Shown: positions 34,301 to 42,758 of the stretch, piece by piece | How positions within the stretch are numbered: the first letter of the stretch is position 1 | How the letters are laid out: the number at the start of each line of letters is the position of its first letter | NCBI RefSeq assembly: GCF_004769635.1 | Contig: NZ_RQGH01000006.1 | Location: 1-60,812 of the forward strand | Source of the DNA: Leptospira jelokensis | GTDB lineage: Bacteria; Spirochaetota; Leptospiria; Leptospirales; Leptospiraceae | Direction of reading: 5' to 3' | Length of the DNA stretch: 60,812 bases | Translations under genes and position numbers: made by a program | Notes under the pieces: generated by a model | Told to the model about the DNA's origin: nothing | Databases searched by the model: none | What the model saw: only the letters and a program-made list of their open reading frames with translations

Positions 34301-35077
34301 CATTACAGCAACTCCAGGAGCAGGTCCCAAGCCAGAATTATTTGTTGGGAATGATCCAGCAAATGTTCTTAGGTATGACTTTTGGTTGATTAAACTTGTG
34401 CCGATATCAGTTGATGAAAAAGAAAATAGATTACCACCGACAATATAACCCGATACGCAAGTGATAAACACCGTGACATTGGTAGCACCAACGGTTCCCA
34501 CTGTGAGAGAAGGGTTGTCAAAAGAACAAACTGTACCTGCTGGTTGCGAAGAAATGGTAACAGAATAATTAGATCCAGTTGGTTGGACAATTGAAAACTT
34601 TTGGAATCCATTCGCAGAAAAACTGATTGTATCGGCTCCATTATTCTGAACGTCTACTGTCCCAGTAATGCCTGTTATATTAACGCCAACTTCATAATAA
34701 CCAACTCCAAGCCCGCAGGTAATGCTGATATTTGTGATAGGCGCGTTTTGTACGACACCCTGGGCATTTGCAATTGTACAACTTAATCCAACTCCATTCG
34801 TTGTTACGTTGACGTTATAAAGATCTCCCGTGTTCAATTTTCTGGGGAAAGTAAAATTTCCATCAGTAGAAACTGTAATGGTATCATTTCCGTTTGTTAA
34901 AGTGACGGATGTATTGGTGATAAGACCAGAGACAACCCCACCAATGGTTTGTCCGGTAAATTGAGTACCCGTAAATATCCTAAGGAAAGCGAAGAAATCT
35001 AAGGGGCTACGGGAAAGTTTTGGAATGGAACAGGAAGCGGAGAGAAGGCATACCAATAGGAAAGTATTTCTTTTCAT
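31376..35077 (-). CDS. Giant lipoprotein with NHL propeller and LamG-like domains
   Basis: The signal MKRNTFLLVCLLSASCS ends in a clear lipobox. Residues ~40-210 hold two copies of a leptospiral beta domain (GGVVSGLITNTSVTLTNG and VGVNITGITGTVDVQNNG) that each end in a Cys-containing strand. About 230-600 is an NHL-type beta-propeller with five to six blades (LYVADTTNGVIRKID, LFVLENNGNRIRIVN, FYIVDRGNCTIRTLN, LFISEWLGHRIRHLN, IYIADQGNHAIRTLQ). Then come two LamG/concanavalin-like domains (YTLDGNANDSIG and YYPFNGNGKDFG starts) and a third related C-terminal jelly-roll. Such architecture suggests surface exposure and binding of protein or glycan ligands. It is a single gene; no partner is obvious. 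Confidence 0.8.
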   Translation of the reverse strand: MKRNTFLLVCLLSASCSIPKLSRSPLDFFAFLRIFTGTQFTGQTIGGVVSGLITNTSVTLTNGNDTITVSTDGNFTFPRKLNTGDLYNVNVTTNGVGLSCTIANAQGVVQNAPITNISITCGLGVGYYEVGVNITGITGTVDVQNNGADTISFSANGFQKFSIVQPTGSNYSVTISSQPAGTVCSFDNPSLTVGTVGATNVTVFITCVSGYIVGGNLFSFSSTDIGTSLINQKSYLRTFAGSFPTNNSGLGPAPGVAVMSTTSTVARFNNPSMMAADTNFLYVADTTNGVIRKIDKVSGITTIFAGGNSGGGTPCPGTLITNCLDGVGTAAQFNGPVGLTTNGNNLFVLENNGNRIRIVNLTTTSVSTLAGSGNNGSLDNTSGILASFSNPSWMTLHNGTFYIVDRGNCTIRTLNPTTTAVATIAGGVGLCSFANSPVGTNARFVSPIAIVGVGNYLYVSDVGAGGGYKIRRISLTGTNAVDTIAGDGVQASTDGIGTSAQFNDPHGLTTDGTNLFISEWLGHRIRHLNLTTNRVTTLVGSVSGYADNATGNGLLNFPGYIATDGQTIYIADQGNHAIRTLQPAELLQYTLDGNANDSIGTNHGNLIGAPNTTRDENGLSNGAYELDGTTQSIVSSSNVSQITDNLTISAWIHTSGKTTNQAVFYNGLGGTDGYGLVIESSGNLRISVGNLFSPASFMQVSPNRWTHVTMRRFAGSWQIFFNGKSDFIGYATNPITPTGTFKVGDDGNGSRFKGKISNVQFFNGALDDDAIQKLAIQVPSGLISYYPFNGNGKDFGNYSNDLSSFGVVATTTDRNGFPSSAYYFNGTSYFEKSNPNGLPIGGSSRSICAWFKSSSPVAQYIVSFGTAINSTASGLVILQPEVGMLGWNDEAKVIKEDFLNQWIHLCGVFDGTTAFVYENGTLRHSEGKSSWNTGISSTLNIGRLITPTGYFNGDIDDVRIYDRSLSISEIRAISGYYPTQTSVWNQTVASSSLKFFLLPESANFGAGGCNGGANCVYAWNDRSRNNLNLTQATASAQPIFNANILNGSPGIRFIGPDATYLSAACSTSLLSSANTIFVVYNDTEMSGSDGIFQNGAKLLYLPDGTPPNKLVSLFDLQLGNPPKVITSSTFSSTLGETILLTLDHNGTTGNIYKYGTSVAVTPSSGTAYNCALGDLSMGRYFWNVGIYPNNGDYLNGSIGDFLYFDQVLTPNDREIVECYLSSKYNLKLGHTCP

Positions 35078-35242
35078 TTGGTTTCTCCCCGCTTAGGGAA
35101 AGGATGAATGCCCTGTGAAAAGAATCAAGAAATTATCATCGGCAATGATTCTGCTTCACGATTTAAGCTGACTCTCCCACCGGCAAAGGACAGAATCGAT
35201 ACAAGGTTCATCCAATCGATATTCGTGAAAGTTTGTCTCCTT

Positions 35243-36454
35243 TTAAGGAAGTTGGACAAAACCTTTTTTGTTTTTCCATAACATGTATTTTTCTAAAATG
35301 ATTTTTCCAAAATTATACAGAAGGTTTGGAACCATAAGTTCAAATTGTCTTGGCTTAAACAAATGGTTCGTTAGGATCCATACTTCCTTTTTCCCAGCAT
35401 CCATAATACAAATACCGGGAATTTTTCCAAACGGCATTGTTTTGAATTTCCCAGTTTTTTTGATATCGTTACGAATGTTTTCTGCGACAATTTTTCCCAT
35501 CACATCAGAAGGAAAACCTGTTTTGGGAACACCAAAGGGAGCCGCAGATTTTTTGAATGGTGCAATGACTTCGACTGCAAGCCCTGCTGCATAAACATTT
35601 TTATAATGAATGTGTTGGTATCCATCATTTGTGACCACAAAACCTTTTTCATCTACGAGCTCTGGAGAATTTTTCATCACATTGGCTCCTAAAAACGGAG
35701 GGATCATCATGGACATTTTGTACGGTATTTCTGTTTTGTCACCTAAGGTGATTTTGTTTTTTTCAATTTTTTGAATCGTAGCATTTGTATGCCATTTGAT
35801 ACCATATAGTTTCATAAAGAGTTCTAACATAGATTGGCCACCTAAAATGCCACCGATTCCAAAATGACCTAAAAATGGTTCAGGTGTGATCCATATGATT
35901 TCTACTTTGTTTCGAACTCCACGTTTTCTCAGATATTTATCTAAATTGAAAAGGTATTCATACGCGGCACCCATACAACTGGCACCTTGGGTTGCAGCGA
36001 CTACAACTGGTCCTGGATTTTTAACAATTTCTTCGAATGCTAAGGCTGATTTTTCTGCAAGTTCAGGTGTTACGATGCATTGGATCATATTCTCTTTTGG
36101 ATTCAGATTGGGTAAGATATCAAAATTGAGAGAAGCTCCTGTTGCAATAATGAGATAATCATAACTCATTTCACCGTTTTTTTCTGTTAGCACAATGTTT
36201 TTATCTGGTATCACTTTGATCCCACGGTCTTGGATAAATTTAACACCTTTTTTATTTAACATGGGTCCTACGGGGAAAGTAATATCTTTCACTTTTCTTG
36301 TGCCAAACGGAACCCAAATGAGAGAGGGAACATATAAAAAATCTGATGTGGGTGAAATCACAGTGACTTCTACTTCATCACCTAATTTCCTTTTCGTGGA
36401 AATTGCCGCAGTGACCCCAGCAAAATTACTTCCCAAAACTAAAATAGATTTCAT
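35243..36454 (-). CDS. sqr: Sulfide:quinone oxidoreductase
   Basis: A flavoprotein of 403 aa, starting at ATG 36454 with GGAGGA six bases upstream; the longer in-frame start at 36529 is rejected. The N-terminal FAD motif is LVLGSNFAGVTAA. All three redox Cys positions of the SQR family appear conserved: Cys 126, Cys 160 (ATQGASCMGAAYEY) and Cys 349 (GICIMDAG), and VPKTGFPSDVM matches the family's conserved VPKTG block. The C-terminal amphipathic FGKIILEKYMLWKNKKG fits the membrane anchor. It would oxidise sulfide to polysulfide and reduce quinone at the cytoplasmic membrane, for detoxification or energy. It is divergent from a lipoprotein gene; no other sulfur genes are nearby. Confidence 0.75.
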   Translation of the reverse strand: MKSILVLGSNFAGVTAAISTKRKLGDEVEVTVISPTSDFLYVPSLIWVPFGTRKVKDITFPVGPMLNKKGVKFIQDRGIKVIPDKNIVLTEKNGEMSYDYLIIATGASLNFDILPNLNPKENMIQCIVTPELAEKSALAFEEIVKNPGPVVVAATQGASCMGAAYEYLFNLDKYLRKRGVRNKVEIIWITPEPFLGHFGIGGILGGQSMLELFMKLYGIKWHTNATIQKIEKNKITLGDKTEIPYKMSMMIPPFLGANVMKNSPELVDEKGFVVTNDGYQHIHYKNVYAAGLAVEVIAPFKKSAAPFGVPKTGFPSDVMGKIVAENIRNDIKKTGKFKTMPFGKIPGICIMDAGKKEVWILTNHLFKPRQFELMVPNLLYNFGKIILEKYMLWKNKKGFVQLP

Positions 36455-36661
36455 CACAAATCCTCCATATACAATACAGGGTATTCTATTTGACGGATAC
36501 AAACAAATCATTTTATCCCATTGCGTCAAAAACTGTTTCGAATTGATTTAAACTTAGAATCATTCAATGGAAAAAGGCAGCCCGAAGGTAAAGTTTGTGA
36601 CTCTGGAAAAAAGAATTGGAAAATGGTTTTCTTCCTGGGCAAGGATCGCAAAACTTCCCTT

Positions 36662-37429
36662 ATGATGGAAAAAACTTTGAAAGCGAATTGGAAACAAACA
36701 ATTGGTAGTTTATGTATTGGTATTTTGGGAATGGCTTGTTCTTGGAATGGAATCCCTTTGGAAAAGAAAAAACATATCCCCATTTCGGTTCCCTCCAGTT
36801 GTGAACCAAATTTGGAAACCAGAACCTATCGAATTTTATTTTTACTCCCAGTTTACACTCGAGACATTGGGGTGGCAACCAATTTGGACCCTAACGATGC
36901 TTTCGTTGTAGAAACAAAAGCATATGCAAAACCTTGGGACATCGTGTTCACAACACTTGGTTTTTTGTTTTCGGTTACATCATCGTCTGAAATCAGTGTG
37001 GTCTGCCCCAAACAGGTTGTCCTTGAATCATTGGGTAAACAATCTCCAATCCAAGGGAACGTGTCCAAGTTTTCCTTTTGGCAGGCAAGTGGTAGTCCAT
37101 CTCCCATCCAAAACATTTCGTTTCCACCTGACGATTATAAGTTAACGGAAGAAACAAAGGAAAAATTAATCCAACTAACAAGAGATTTGCTCAAATCGGA
37201 ATCTAATTTTAAAATTGTTTTGGTTGGTAAGTCTCATACTTCCGGTGATATTGCCTACCAAACAAGACTCGTAAAACGTCGGTTTGATGAAATACGCCAA
37301 ATTTTGGTGCAAGAATCAATATCAGAAGATCGGATTTTCCCTTTGATGGCGGAAAGAGAGACTAAAAATTCTTCGGACAAACAAGAAGAAAATCAATCTG
37401 CAATTTCTATATTTTTAGTCAAAGAATAA
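36662..37429 (+). CDS. Lipoprotein with Bor-like region and divergent OmpA-like domain
   Basis: The likely start is one of two adjacent ATGs (36662/36665), which begin a lipoprotein-type signal ending GILGMACSW; the upstream in-frame extension to 36521 encodes no signal and overlaps the sqr leader. The middle (RILFLLPVYTRDIG to SSSEISVVCPKQV) resembles small Bor/TRL-like lipoprotein regions. The C-terminal ~90 residues (LTEETKEKLIQLTRDLLKSE, IVLVGKSHTSGD, RLVKRRFDEIRQIL, ISEDRIFPL) follow the OmpA-like peptidoglycan-binding fold, though its usual Asp is not obvious. Likely envelope anchoring. No Shine-Dalgarno is clear. Confidence 0.55.
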   Translation: MMEKTLKANWKQTIGSLCIGILGMACSWNGIPLEKKKHIPISVPSSCEPNLETRTYRILFLLPVYTRDIGVATNLDPNDAFVVETKAYAKPWDIVFTTLGFLFSVTSSSEISVVCPKQVVLESLGKQSPIQGNVSKFSFWQASGSPSPIQNISFPPDDYKLTEETKEKLIQLTRDLLKSESNFKIVLVGKSHTSGDIAYQTRLVKRRFDEIRQILVQESISEDRIFPLMAERETKNSSDKQEENQSAISIFLVKE

Positions 37430-37501
37430 ACCTTTGTTTGGGGAACGAAACTTTATGGATAACAATCCAAATGTTCAATGGCAACCTATTGGTGATTGAA
37501 C

Positions 37502-38122
37502 ATGTTAAGCATCATCGTTCCCACAGACATAGATGAAAATATTTATTACAAAGAATCTCTTTTACCGTTTCAAGGGCATAATGATGTAGAAATCATTCTG
37601 ATCCCTCAGAAGGAAGCATTTACGAGGGCAGAAAGGTTCAATTTAGGTTTCCATCGGTCAAAAGGAAATCTGATTTTATTCCATCACCCTCGCACAAATC
37701 TTCCCAAAGAAGCAATTGTTTATCTCATAGAAAAAAGCAAAACACAATTGGTTGAATGGGAATGGGGTGGTTTTCTCCATTCCTTTGACCAAAAACATTT
37801 TTTTTTAAATTGGATATCCTGGTATTCTAATGAAGTGAGGGTTCGTAGAAAAGGCATTGTTTATTTTGATCATTGCATTTTCTTCCAAAGGCATCTTTGG
37901 AAAGAAGATTTAAGTCCAAGTTATTTGTTTGAAGACACAGAGTTAAGCCAAAATTTTTTGAAACAAAGTAAACCTGTTTTGTTACCCTTCCAAGCAGTGA
38001 CCTCCGCACATCGTTTTATTAAAAATGGAATCTACAAACAAACTCTACTCAACTTCATTCTTAAAATTGGTAACCAGTTACAACTACCTTCCTCTTTCCT
38101 TTTCTCCTTGTACCAAAAGTAG
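37502..38122 (+). CDS. Family 2-like glycosyltransferase, TIGR04283-type
   Basis: The protein opens with the GT2 nucleotide-sugar strand (MLSIIVPTDID). It shows the landmarks of the TIGR04283 glycosyltransferase group: GNLILFHHPRTNLP, GGFLHSFDQ, FDHCIFFQRHLW in the place of GDQxxFxRR, the catalytic-type FEDTELS, and TSAHRF before the C-terminal helix. At ~207 aa it is about the expected size. The initial DxD is modified (HHPRTN), so activity is uncertain. ATG 37502 is preferred over TTG 37496. It follows the lipoprotein gene by 72 bases; acceptor and sugar are unknown. Confidence 0.65.
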   Translation: MLSIIVPTDIDENIYYKESLLPFQGHNDVEIILIPQKEAFTRAERFNLGFHRSKGNLILFHHPRTNLPKEAIVYLIEKSKTQLVEWEWGGFLHSFDQKHFFLNWISWYSNEVRVRRKGIVYFDHCIFFQRHLWKEDLSPSYLFEDTELSQNFLKQSKPVLLPFQAVTSAHRFIKNGIYKQTLLNFILKIGNQLQLPSSFLFSLYQK

Positions 38123-38315
38123 AGGTTTCGTATTGAAATCAAACTTAAAGTTTTTGCAAAACTCTCAGCTAGTTTTTTACTCTATCTGACATTCATATGG
38201 CAATGGGTCTCATTTTGAATTTCTGAACAACGATTCCCATTCAAAATAATGGATTGCTATTTGCATTCACTTCCTTAGGATTCGGCAGATTATGAAATGG
38301 AGACGGGAGAGGACT

Positions 38316-38594
38316 ATGTTTAAAAAATTACTCTTATTATTGATTGTTGCAGGAAGTTTGGTCATTTTTGATCTTTCTGCAAATGAATGCGAAGAAAATG
38401 ATTTAGAATGCCAAATGCAAGGAAAAGTGGAAACCGCTGAAAATGAGCCAGCCCTTAATCCAGACAAAGTTGACGATAAAACTCATAAGGTGTGCACGAA
38501 AAAACCAGATAGTGTGAAGTGTTTAAAGAATCCAGATTGTTATTGGGATTCCACTGTCAAGGGAGGAAAGTGTAAGGGAAAAGGGCATCCATAA
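38316..38594 (+). CDS. Small secreted cysteine-rich protein
   Basis: A 92-aa protein with a signal peptide (MFKKLLLLLIVAGSLVIFDLSA) and a short acidic then basic mature part holding six Cys (CEENDLEC, VCTKK, KCLKNPDCYW, KCKGKG). The Cys spacing suggests disulfides after export. No family is recognised. ATG 38316 is preferred to ATG 38292 because GGGAGAGG precedes it and the signal peptide starts there. A strong bidirectional hairpin follows. Confidence 0.6.
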   Translation: MFKKLLLLLIVAGSLVIFDLSANECEENDLECQMQGKVETAENEPALNPDKVDDKTHKVCTKKPDSVKCLKNPDCYWDSTVKGGKCKGKGHP

Positions 38595-38618
38595 CATTGG
38601 ATTGGCAATCATAACAAG

Positions 38619-38660
38619 GAATCAAATTCGGCCATAATTGTATGGGTACGAATTTGATTC
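38619..38660. terminator. Bidirectional terminator hairpin
   Basis: GAATCAAATTCG (38619-38630) and CGAATTTGATTC (38649-38660) are perfectly complementary over 12 bases around an 18-base loop, between two convergent genes. GGTTTTAAG follows on the plus strand. Confidence 0.65.
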
Positions 38661-38664
38661 GGTT

Positions 38665-39624
38665 TTAAGACTGTTTGATGAATTTGAGAATGGCTTGGTC
38701 TCTTTCTTTGATTGGCTCAAATAGAATTCCATAATGGTTTGTTTCGATTTCCATTCCCTTTGCCTGGGGGATGCGTTCTAACATCGACAGATAGGCGTTC
38801 GCAGGTAAGAGATCATCGTTGGGATATAAATTCATTTTTGTCCCTCTTAAGATGAAAGTCGGTATTTGGATGGATTCAAAATCCAATTGTTTATTCCTTT
38901 TTATTTTCTGGATCATATCTATGGGTCGAAAGAGAAACTGAAGGAATGCCTTATTAAGATGGATTGACCCACCCATTTCCTTTAATTCTTCTTCCATTAC
39001 AAATTTTGGCATATGGCAAACATAACCACCATTAGCTTTATGTAGTTCCTTGGTGAAATAGTTTTGAATCTCTTTTGACCAATTTGGGATGAGTGGTGAG
39101 TTTTTTACCAATTGTAAGTAAGACTCCGGATTGGGAAAAACAACATCCAAACGATCGAATGATTGTTTTAGAACTTTTAAAATTTGAATTCTCTTTTTTA
39201 AAGATAAAAGCCCACCTCCATCTAAAAGGACCATCGATTTGATTTGGTTTGGGTACTTGATGGCATACCGAAGGGCAATCATACACCCAAAAGAATGACC
39301 AAGTAAGATTGGATTTTTTAGATGATAAAAAGAAATGATTTCATTTAGGTCATTGGTATGATTCTCAAATCCATATCCAGTAAGTGGTTTGTCAGAATGG
39401 CCACGCCCTCGCAAATCATAGGTGATGACCTTGTGTCCTTGTTTGTTTAAGATCTTGATGATTCCCTCCATCGAATGTAAGTTACCTGACAAACCATGCA
39501 GACAGATGATGGGAGTTTTTTTACCAGGCCAAATACCCACATTGAGTTTGATCCCGCCGATTTGGATTCGCTCTTCTTGGAATTTTGAATTTGATGGTTT
39601 GGAAGATTTTTTTGATTTGATCAT
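38665..39624 (-). CDS. Alpha/beta hydrolase
   Basis: The fold is clear: the oxyanion strand PIICLHGLSGNLHSM, a DLRGRGHSDKP turn, nucleophile Ser in GHSFGC (about residue 110), a candidate acid in NLYPNDDLLPAN, and catalytic His in ETNHYGILF near the C-terminus. The first ~20 residues are basic (KSKKSSKPSNSK) with no signal peptide, so it is probably cytoplasmic. Substrate unknown; esterase, lipase or haloalkane-type hydrolases share this pattern. It is single, divergent from the M14 carboxypeptidase across about 240 AT-rich bases that hold promoters but no gene I can see. Confidence 0.8.
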   Translation of the reverse strand: MIKSKKSSKPSNSKFQEERIQIGGIKLNVGIWPGKKTPIICLHGLSGNLHSMEGIIKILNKQGHKVITYDLRGRGHSDKPLTGYGFENHTNDLNEIISFYHLKNPILLGHSFGCMIALRYAIKYPNQIKSMVLLDGGGLLSLKKRIQILKVLKQSFDRLDVVFPNPESYLQLVKNSPLIPNWSKEIQNYFTKELHKANGGYVCHMPKFVMEEELKEMGGSIHLNKAFLQFLFRPIDMIQKIKRNKQLDFESIQIPTFILRGTKMNLYPNDDLLPANAYLSMLERIPQAKGMEIETNHYGILFEPIKERDQAILKFIKQS

Positions 39625-39864
39625 AAAGAATCAGGAGGAAAAAAAATTTGAAATAACGTTTCCTTTAAAATAAAACACCTTGTTATTATTGCAATCTATT
39701 CTTCAAGAGTCCAATTGGATTCAATGATTCAACCCTAATGATTTGTAATCAAAATGTAACAAGAAATCAATTATTCGCATTTAAGAAATTATCACCAATT
39801 AAAAACATGAAATTCTCTACCTAAATGATTCAGGTTTACACAAAATTGGAATGGAATTGAAACT

Positions 39865-40854
39865 ATGTTACGTGGAATGAAGCGTCTCAATCGATATGAA
39901 AATAGGATCTTGAGGATTGCGAAACTCGGTGGCAAATTGGTTCGTTTGAAACAATTTGGATTCTCAAGTAAAACTGAGGAAGGGTTTCGATTTCCAATTT
40001 ATGTTTTGGAAATTGGAAAACCCAAAGCCATTAAAAAAAATGTAGCCGCTTTAATTGCCGGAGTGCATGGATTGGAGACAATCGGAATCCGAGTGCTTTT
40101 GGATTTTTTAGATGATTTATTATCCCACAAAACATCTGTTTTATACAAAGAAATCAAAAATGGTGAGCTAGGTGTTGTATGCATTCCTATTTTGAATCCG
40201 GGTGGTGTTGCCATGAAGAGGCGTTCCAATCCTCGTGGGGTTGATTTGATGCGGAACTCTGGAGTAGAAGCAGTGAAGGCTCCATTTTTCTTTGGTGGAC
40301 ATAAATATTCCAATTTTTTTCCTTACTTCCGTGGTAATGTATTACAATCCGAATCGAGAGTATTAGATCGTTTTTTTTACGAGTATCTATTGAATGCTGA
40401 AAATGAGATGATTCCTGTCGTAGACATACATTCTGGATTTGGCACAATTGACCATGTTTGGTGGCCTTATGCGAGCACACATGATCCTTGTGCTGACGAA
40501 CCTTTATTCCAAAAAATGGCAAATCATTTTACCAACACATTAAATCATTATTTGTATCGATTCGGTCCTCAAAGTGAAACGTATACAACCCATGGTGATC
40601 TTTGGGATCGGCTTTATGATTTGTTTCTTGCAAAAAGGAAATTTAATCCAAACACTAGAAACTCAAGGTTTTTGCCACTTACTTTGGAAATGGGAACTTG
40701 GTCTGATATCAAAATCGACCCTTGGAAAATATTCCGCAAACGTGGTATTTTTAACCCAGCGCGCGAATCCAAACAAAAATCGATCATCAGCCATCGAAAA
40801 TTCTTATCCGATGTTATGCGACTGGCAAAACAAAAAGCAGACGATCTAGTCTAA
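39865..40854 (+). CDS. M14-family zinc carboxypeptidase-like protein
   Basis: The zinc ligands of the M14 family are visible: His 68 and Glu 71 in AGVHGLETIG and a third His in VVDIHSGFG (about 189). IPILNPGGVAMKRRSNPRGVDLMRN supplies the substrate-binding Asn-Pro-x-Gly and Asn-Arg type motif, and the catalytic Glu is probably in PLTLEMGTWSD (about 275). At 329 aa without a signal peptide it is a compact cytosolic member, possibly acting on peptidoglycan peptides or small acyl-amino acids. Translation starts at ATG 39865 or ATG 39877. Confidence 0.75.
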   Translation: MLRGMKRLNRYENRILRIAKLGGKLVRLKQFGFSSKTEEGFRFPIYVLEIGKPKAIKKNVAALIAGVHGLETIGIRVLLDFLDDLLSHKTSVLYKEIKNGELGVVCIPILNPGGVAMKRRSNPRGVDLMRNSGVEAVKAPFFFGGHKYSNFFPYFRGNVLQSESRVLDRFFYEYLLNAENEMIPVVDIHSGFGTIDHVWWPYASTHDPCADEPLFQKMANHFTNTLNHYLYRFGPQSETYTTHGDLWDRLYDLFLAKRKFNPNTRNSRFLPLTLEMGTWSDIKIDPWKIFRKRGIFNPARESKQKSIISHRKFLSDVMRLAKQKADDLV

Positions 40855-40957
40855 AAATCAATTTTTTTAGATTTTTTTTGTAAATATTCTCTTTACCTTT
40901 CCCCATTCTCTGTTACTCTTTTTTTCCTGGGAAAAAATATTTCCAAAGGCAATCGTT

Positions 40958-41224
40958 ATGTACCAATTGAGCGAAGTACTAAATCTTATCTTTGATAGTA
41001 TTGGCCTATTGATTCTCGTTCGATTGTTTTGGCTCGGACTAATCCCAAATTATAAATTTTTATTACTCGGCTTTCTTTGTATTTGGTTTAGCAATATTTT
41101 TACAGTTGTCGAAGGTTATTGTTTTCCTGACCTATTTAATTTATTAGAACATTCCTTTTATTTTTTCTCTTCTGTATTCTTTTTGATTAGTGTGAAAAAA
41201 GAAATATTGGTTTCAGCCCATTGA
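40958..41224 (+). CDS. Small polytopic membrane protein paired with the following kinase
   Basis: 88 aa with about three hydrophobic helices ([47 protein letters not shown]). I recognise no family. Its stop is separated from the next gene's ATG by one base, so it is almost certainly co-translated with the histidine kinase, whose own N-terminus has a related hydrophobic layout. It may be half of a split membrane sensor. Confidence 0.6.
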   Translation: MYQLSEVLNLIFDSIGLLILVRLFWLGLIPNYKFLLLGFLCIWFSNIFTVVEGYCFPDLFNLLEHSFYFFSSVFFLISVKKEILVSAH

Positions 41225-41225
41225 T

Positions 41226-42167
41226 ATGAATGCAATCGTTTTTTTAAATGTAACATCGTTTATCATTTATCTCTTAGCAATATTCCAGATCATATTTGTG
41301 TTGATCAAAAAACCTGTATTTCGCGGAGAAGGAACTATGGTTTTAGTTCTTGCACTTATTCCGTGTTATGTGAATATCTCTAATATTTTTGAACATGGTT
41401 TTTCCATTGACTATTTTGATGACTACGAAGGTTTTTTTAAAGATTTGTATGCGATGTTCCTTCTGATCTACTTTTATGTACATACCATTAAAAAAGAACA
41501 AAACACAATCATCCAACACGAATCTCAAATCAAATCGGATCTTAAGTTAAAAACCAAATTACTAACTGAAATTCACCATCGTGTGAACAATAACTTACAA
41601 ATTATCTCTGGTCTCATGGCATTACAAATTGAATCAGAAAAAGATGAAAAACTCACAACATCACTCAATTTAATCCAAAATCGTATCAATGCAATCGCAT
41701 CAGTCCATAAAATCATATATGGTTCACCCAATCTTCTTTTTGTGAATCTGAATCAAATTTTTAGTTCAATCTTATTAAATATAAAATTAACTTACCTCAA
41801 AGAAAATCAAAATATTGAATTACGTGAGTTGATAGAAGAAGGATTAGAAATGGACTTGGATAGGGCAATACCAATTGGACTTATCCTAAATGAGTTGGTT
41901 TCAAATGCATTTCGACATGCATTCAAAAAAGAAGATAAAGGAATTATTGAAGTGAGCTTAGGAAAATTGAGCGACGAATATGTATTGGTAATCAAAGACA
42001 ATGGCCTTGGTTCGGAAGTTGAGCTGAGTGAATCTAAAGGAATTGGAATCATGCTTGTTAAAAATTTAGTAAAGCAGATTAAAGGAAAAATTATTTTTGA
42101 TAATACGATAGGAATGAATGTTGAGATTCGATTTCCTTTGGTGAATGACTCTCCAATTGAAATTTAA
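41226..42167 (+). CDS. HisKA_2-type sensor histidine kinase
   Basis: Three hydrophobic segments in the first ~90 residues are followed by the HisKA_2 box [20 protein letters not shown] (His 118 the likely phosphoacceptor) and a complete ATPase domain: N-box [16 protein letters not shown]1 [10 protein letters not shown]2 [12 protein letters not shown]. There is no PAS or GAF domain. It likely works with the 88-aa membrane protein upstream; no response regulator is adjacent. Its stop abuts the end of the convergent HAD gene. Confidence 0.8.
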   Translation: MNAIVFLNVTSFIIYLLAIFQIIFVLIKKPVFRGEGTMVLVLALIPCYVNISNIFEHGFSIDYFDDYEGFFKDLYAMFLLIYFYVHTIKKEQNTIIQHESQIKSDLKLKTKLLTEIHHRVNNNLQIISGLMALQIESEKDEKLTTSLNLIQNRINAIASVHKIIYGSPNLLFVNLNQIFSSILLNIKLTYLKENQNIELRELIEEGLEMDLDRAIPIGLILNELVSNAFRHAFKKEDKGIIEVSLGKLSDEYVLVIKDNGLGSEVELSESKGIGIMLVKNLVKQIKGKIIFDNTIGMNVEIRFPLVNDSPIEI

Positions 42168-42758
42168 TTATAAGTATAGAATTTCATCCAAATTTTTCAC
42201 AGAATAATTGGCTTCATCTTGGTAAGGAAAATTTCCACTGGGGTCAATATAAATGGTTTGAACTCCTGCATTTTTACCAGCGAGCATATCATACAAATAA
42301 TCCCCTACCATAATCGTAGCATCAAGTTTTGCATTCCATTCTCGCATCAAATGAAGGATACCATCTGGCATTGGTTTGGGTAAGGCTTTATTTCGACAGA
42401 TAATATGTTCTTTTTCGAAAAAGGAATCAATCCTTGCGGCCTTTAGCGTTTCAATTGCATTGTCGAAACTATTCCTAGTTAGGATACCAATTTGGTGGCC
42501 CATTACCTTTAATTGTGTTAGGAGATTTGTTGAACCCTGCATAGCAATAGCCAATTTTGCGATTTTATATTCGATTTCATCCAATTGGATTTGTTTTTGT
42601 AATTTTATTTCCTCTGGTAATTTGGAAAGGGAAGTGAGTATATCAAGTTCCAATGAAATTCCTAATTCTTGTTTGATTGCCAAAAAATCATGTTGGGCTA
42701 CCGTGAGTGTCCCATCCATATCAAAAATCCAATATTTTTTTTCAGTCAGTAATTTCAT
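42168..42758 (-). CDS. HAD-family hydrolase, phosphoglycolate-phosphatase-like
   Basis: Motif I is FDMDGTLT (nucleophile and acid Asp), motif II GILTRNS, then KPMPDGILHLM (Lys) and motif IV MVGDYLYDMLAGKNAG (Asp pair), with a helical cap between. These support a cytosolic phosphatase of the Gph/phosphonatase-like group. The gene starts in an ATGA overlap with mobA and is the last of moaA-moaD-moaE-mobA-HAD, but a role in molybdopterin metabolism is only suggested by position. Confidence 0.8.
   Translation of the reverse strand: MKLLTEKKYWIFDMDGTLTVAQHDFLAIKQELGISLELDILTSLSKLPEEIKLQKQIQLDEIEYKIAKLAIAMQGSTNLLTQLKVMGHQIGILTRNSFDNAIETLKAARIDSFFEKEHIICRNKALPKPMPDGILHLMREWNAKLDATIMVGDYLYDMLAGKNAGVQTIYIDPSGNFPYQDEANYSVKNLDEILYL

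Noticed and set aside
36521..36661. N-terminal extension of the OmpA-like lipoprotein
   Set aside because: It encodes no signal peptide, while a lipoprotein signal begins at 36662/36665; it also overlaps the sqr leader.
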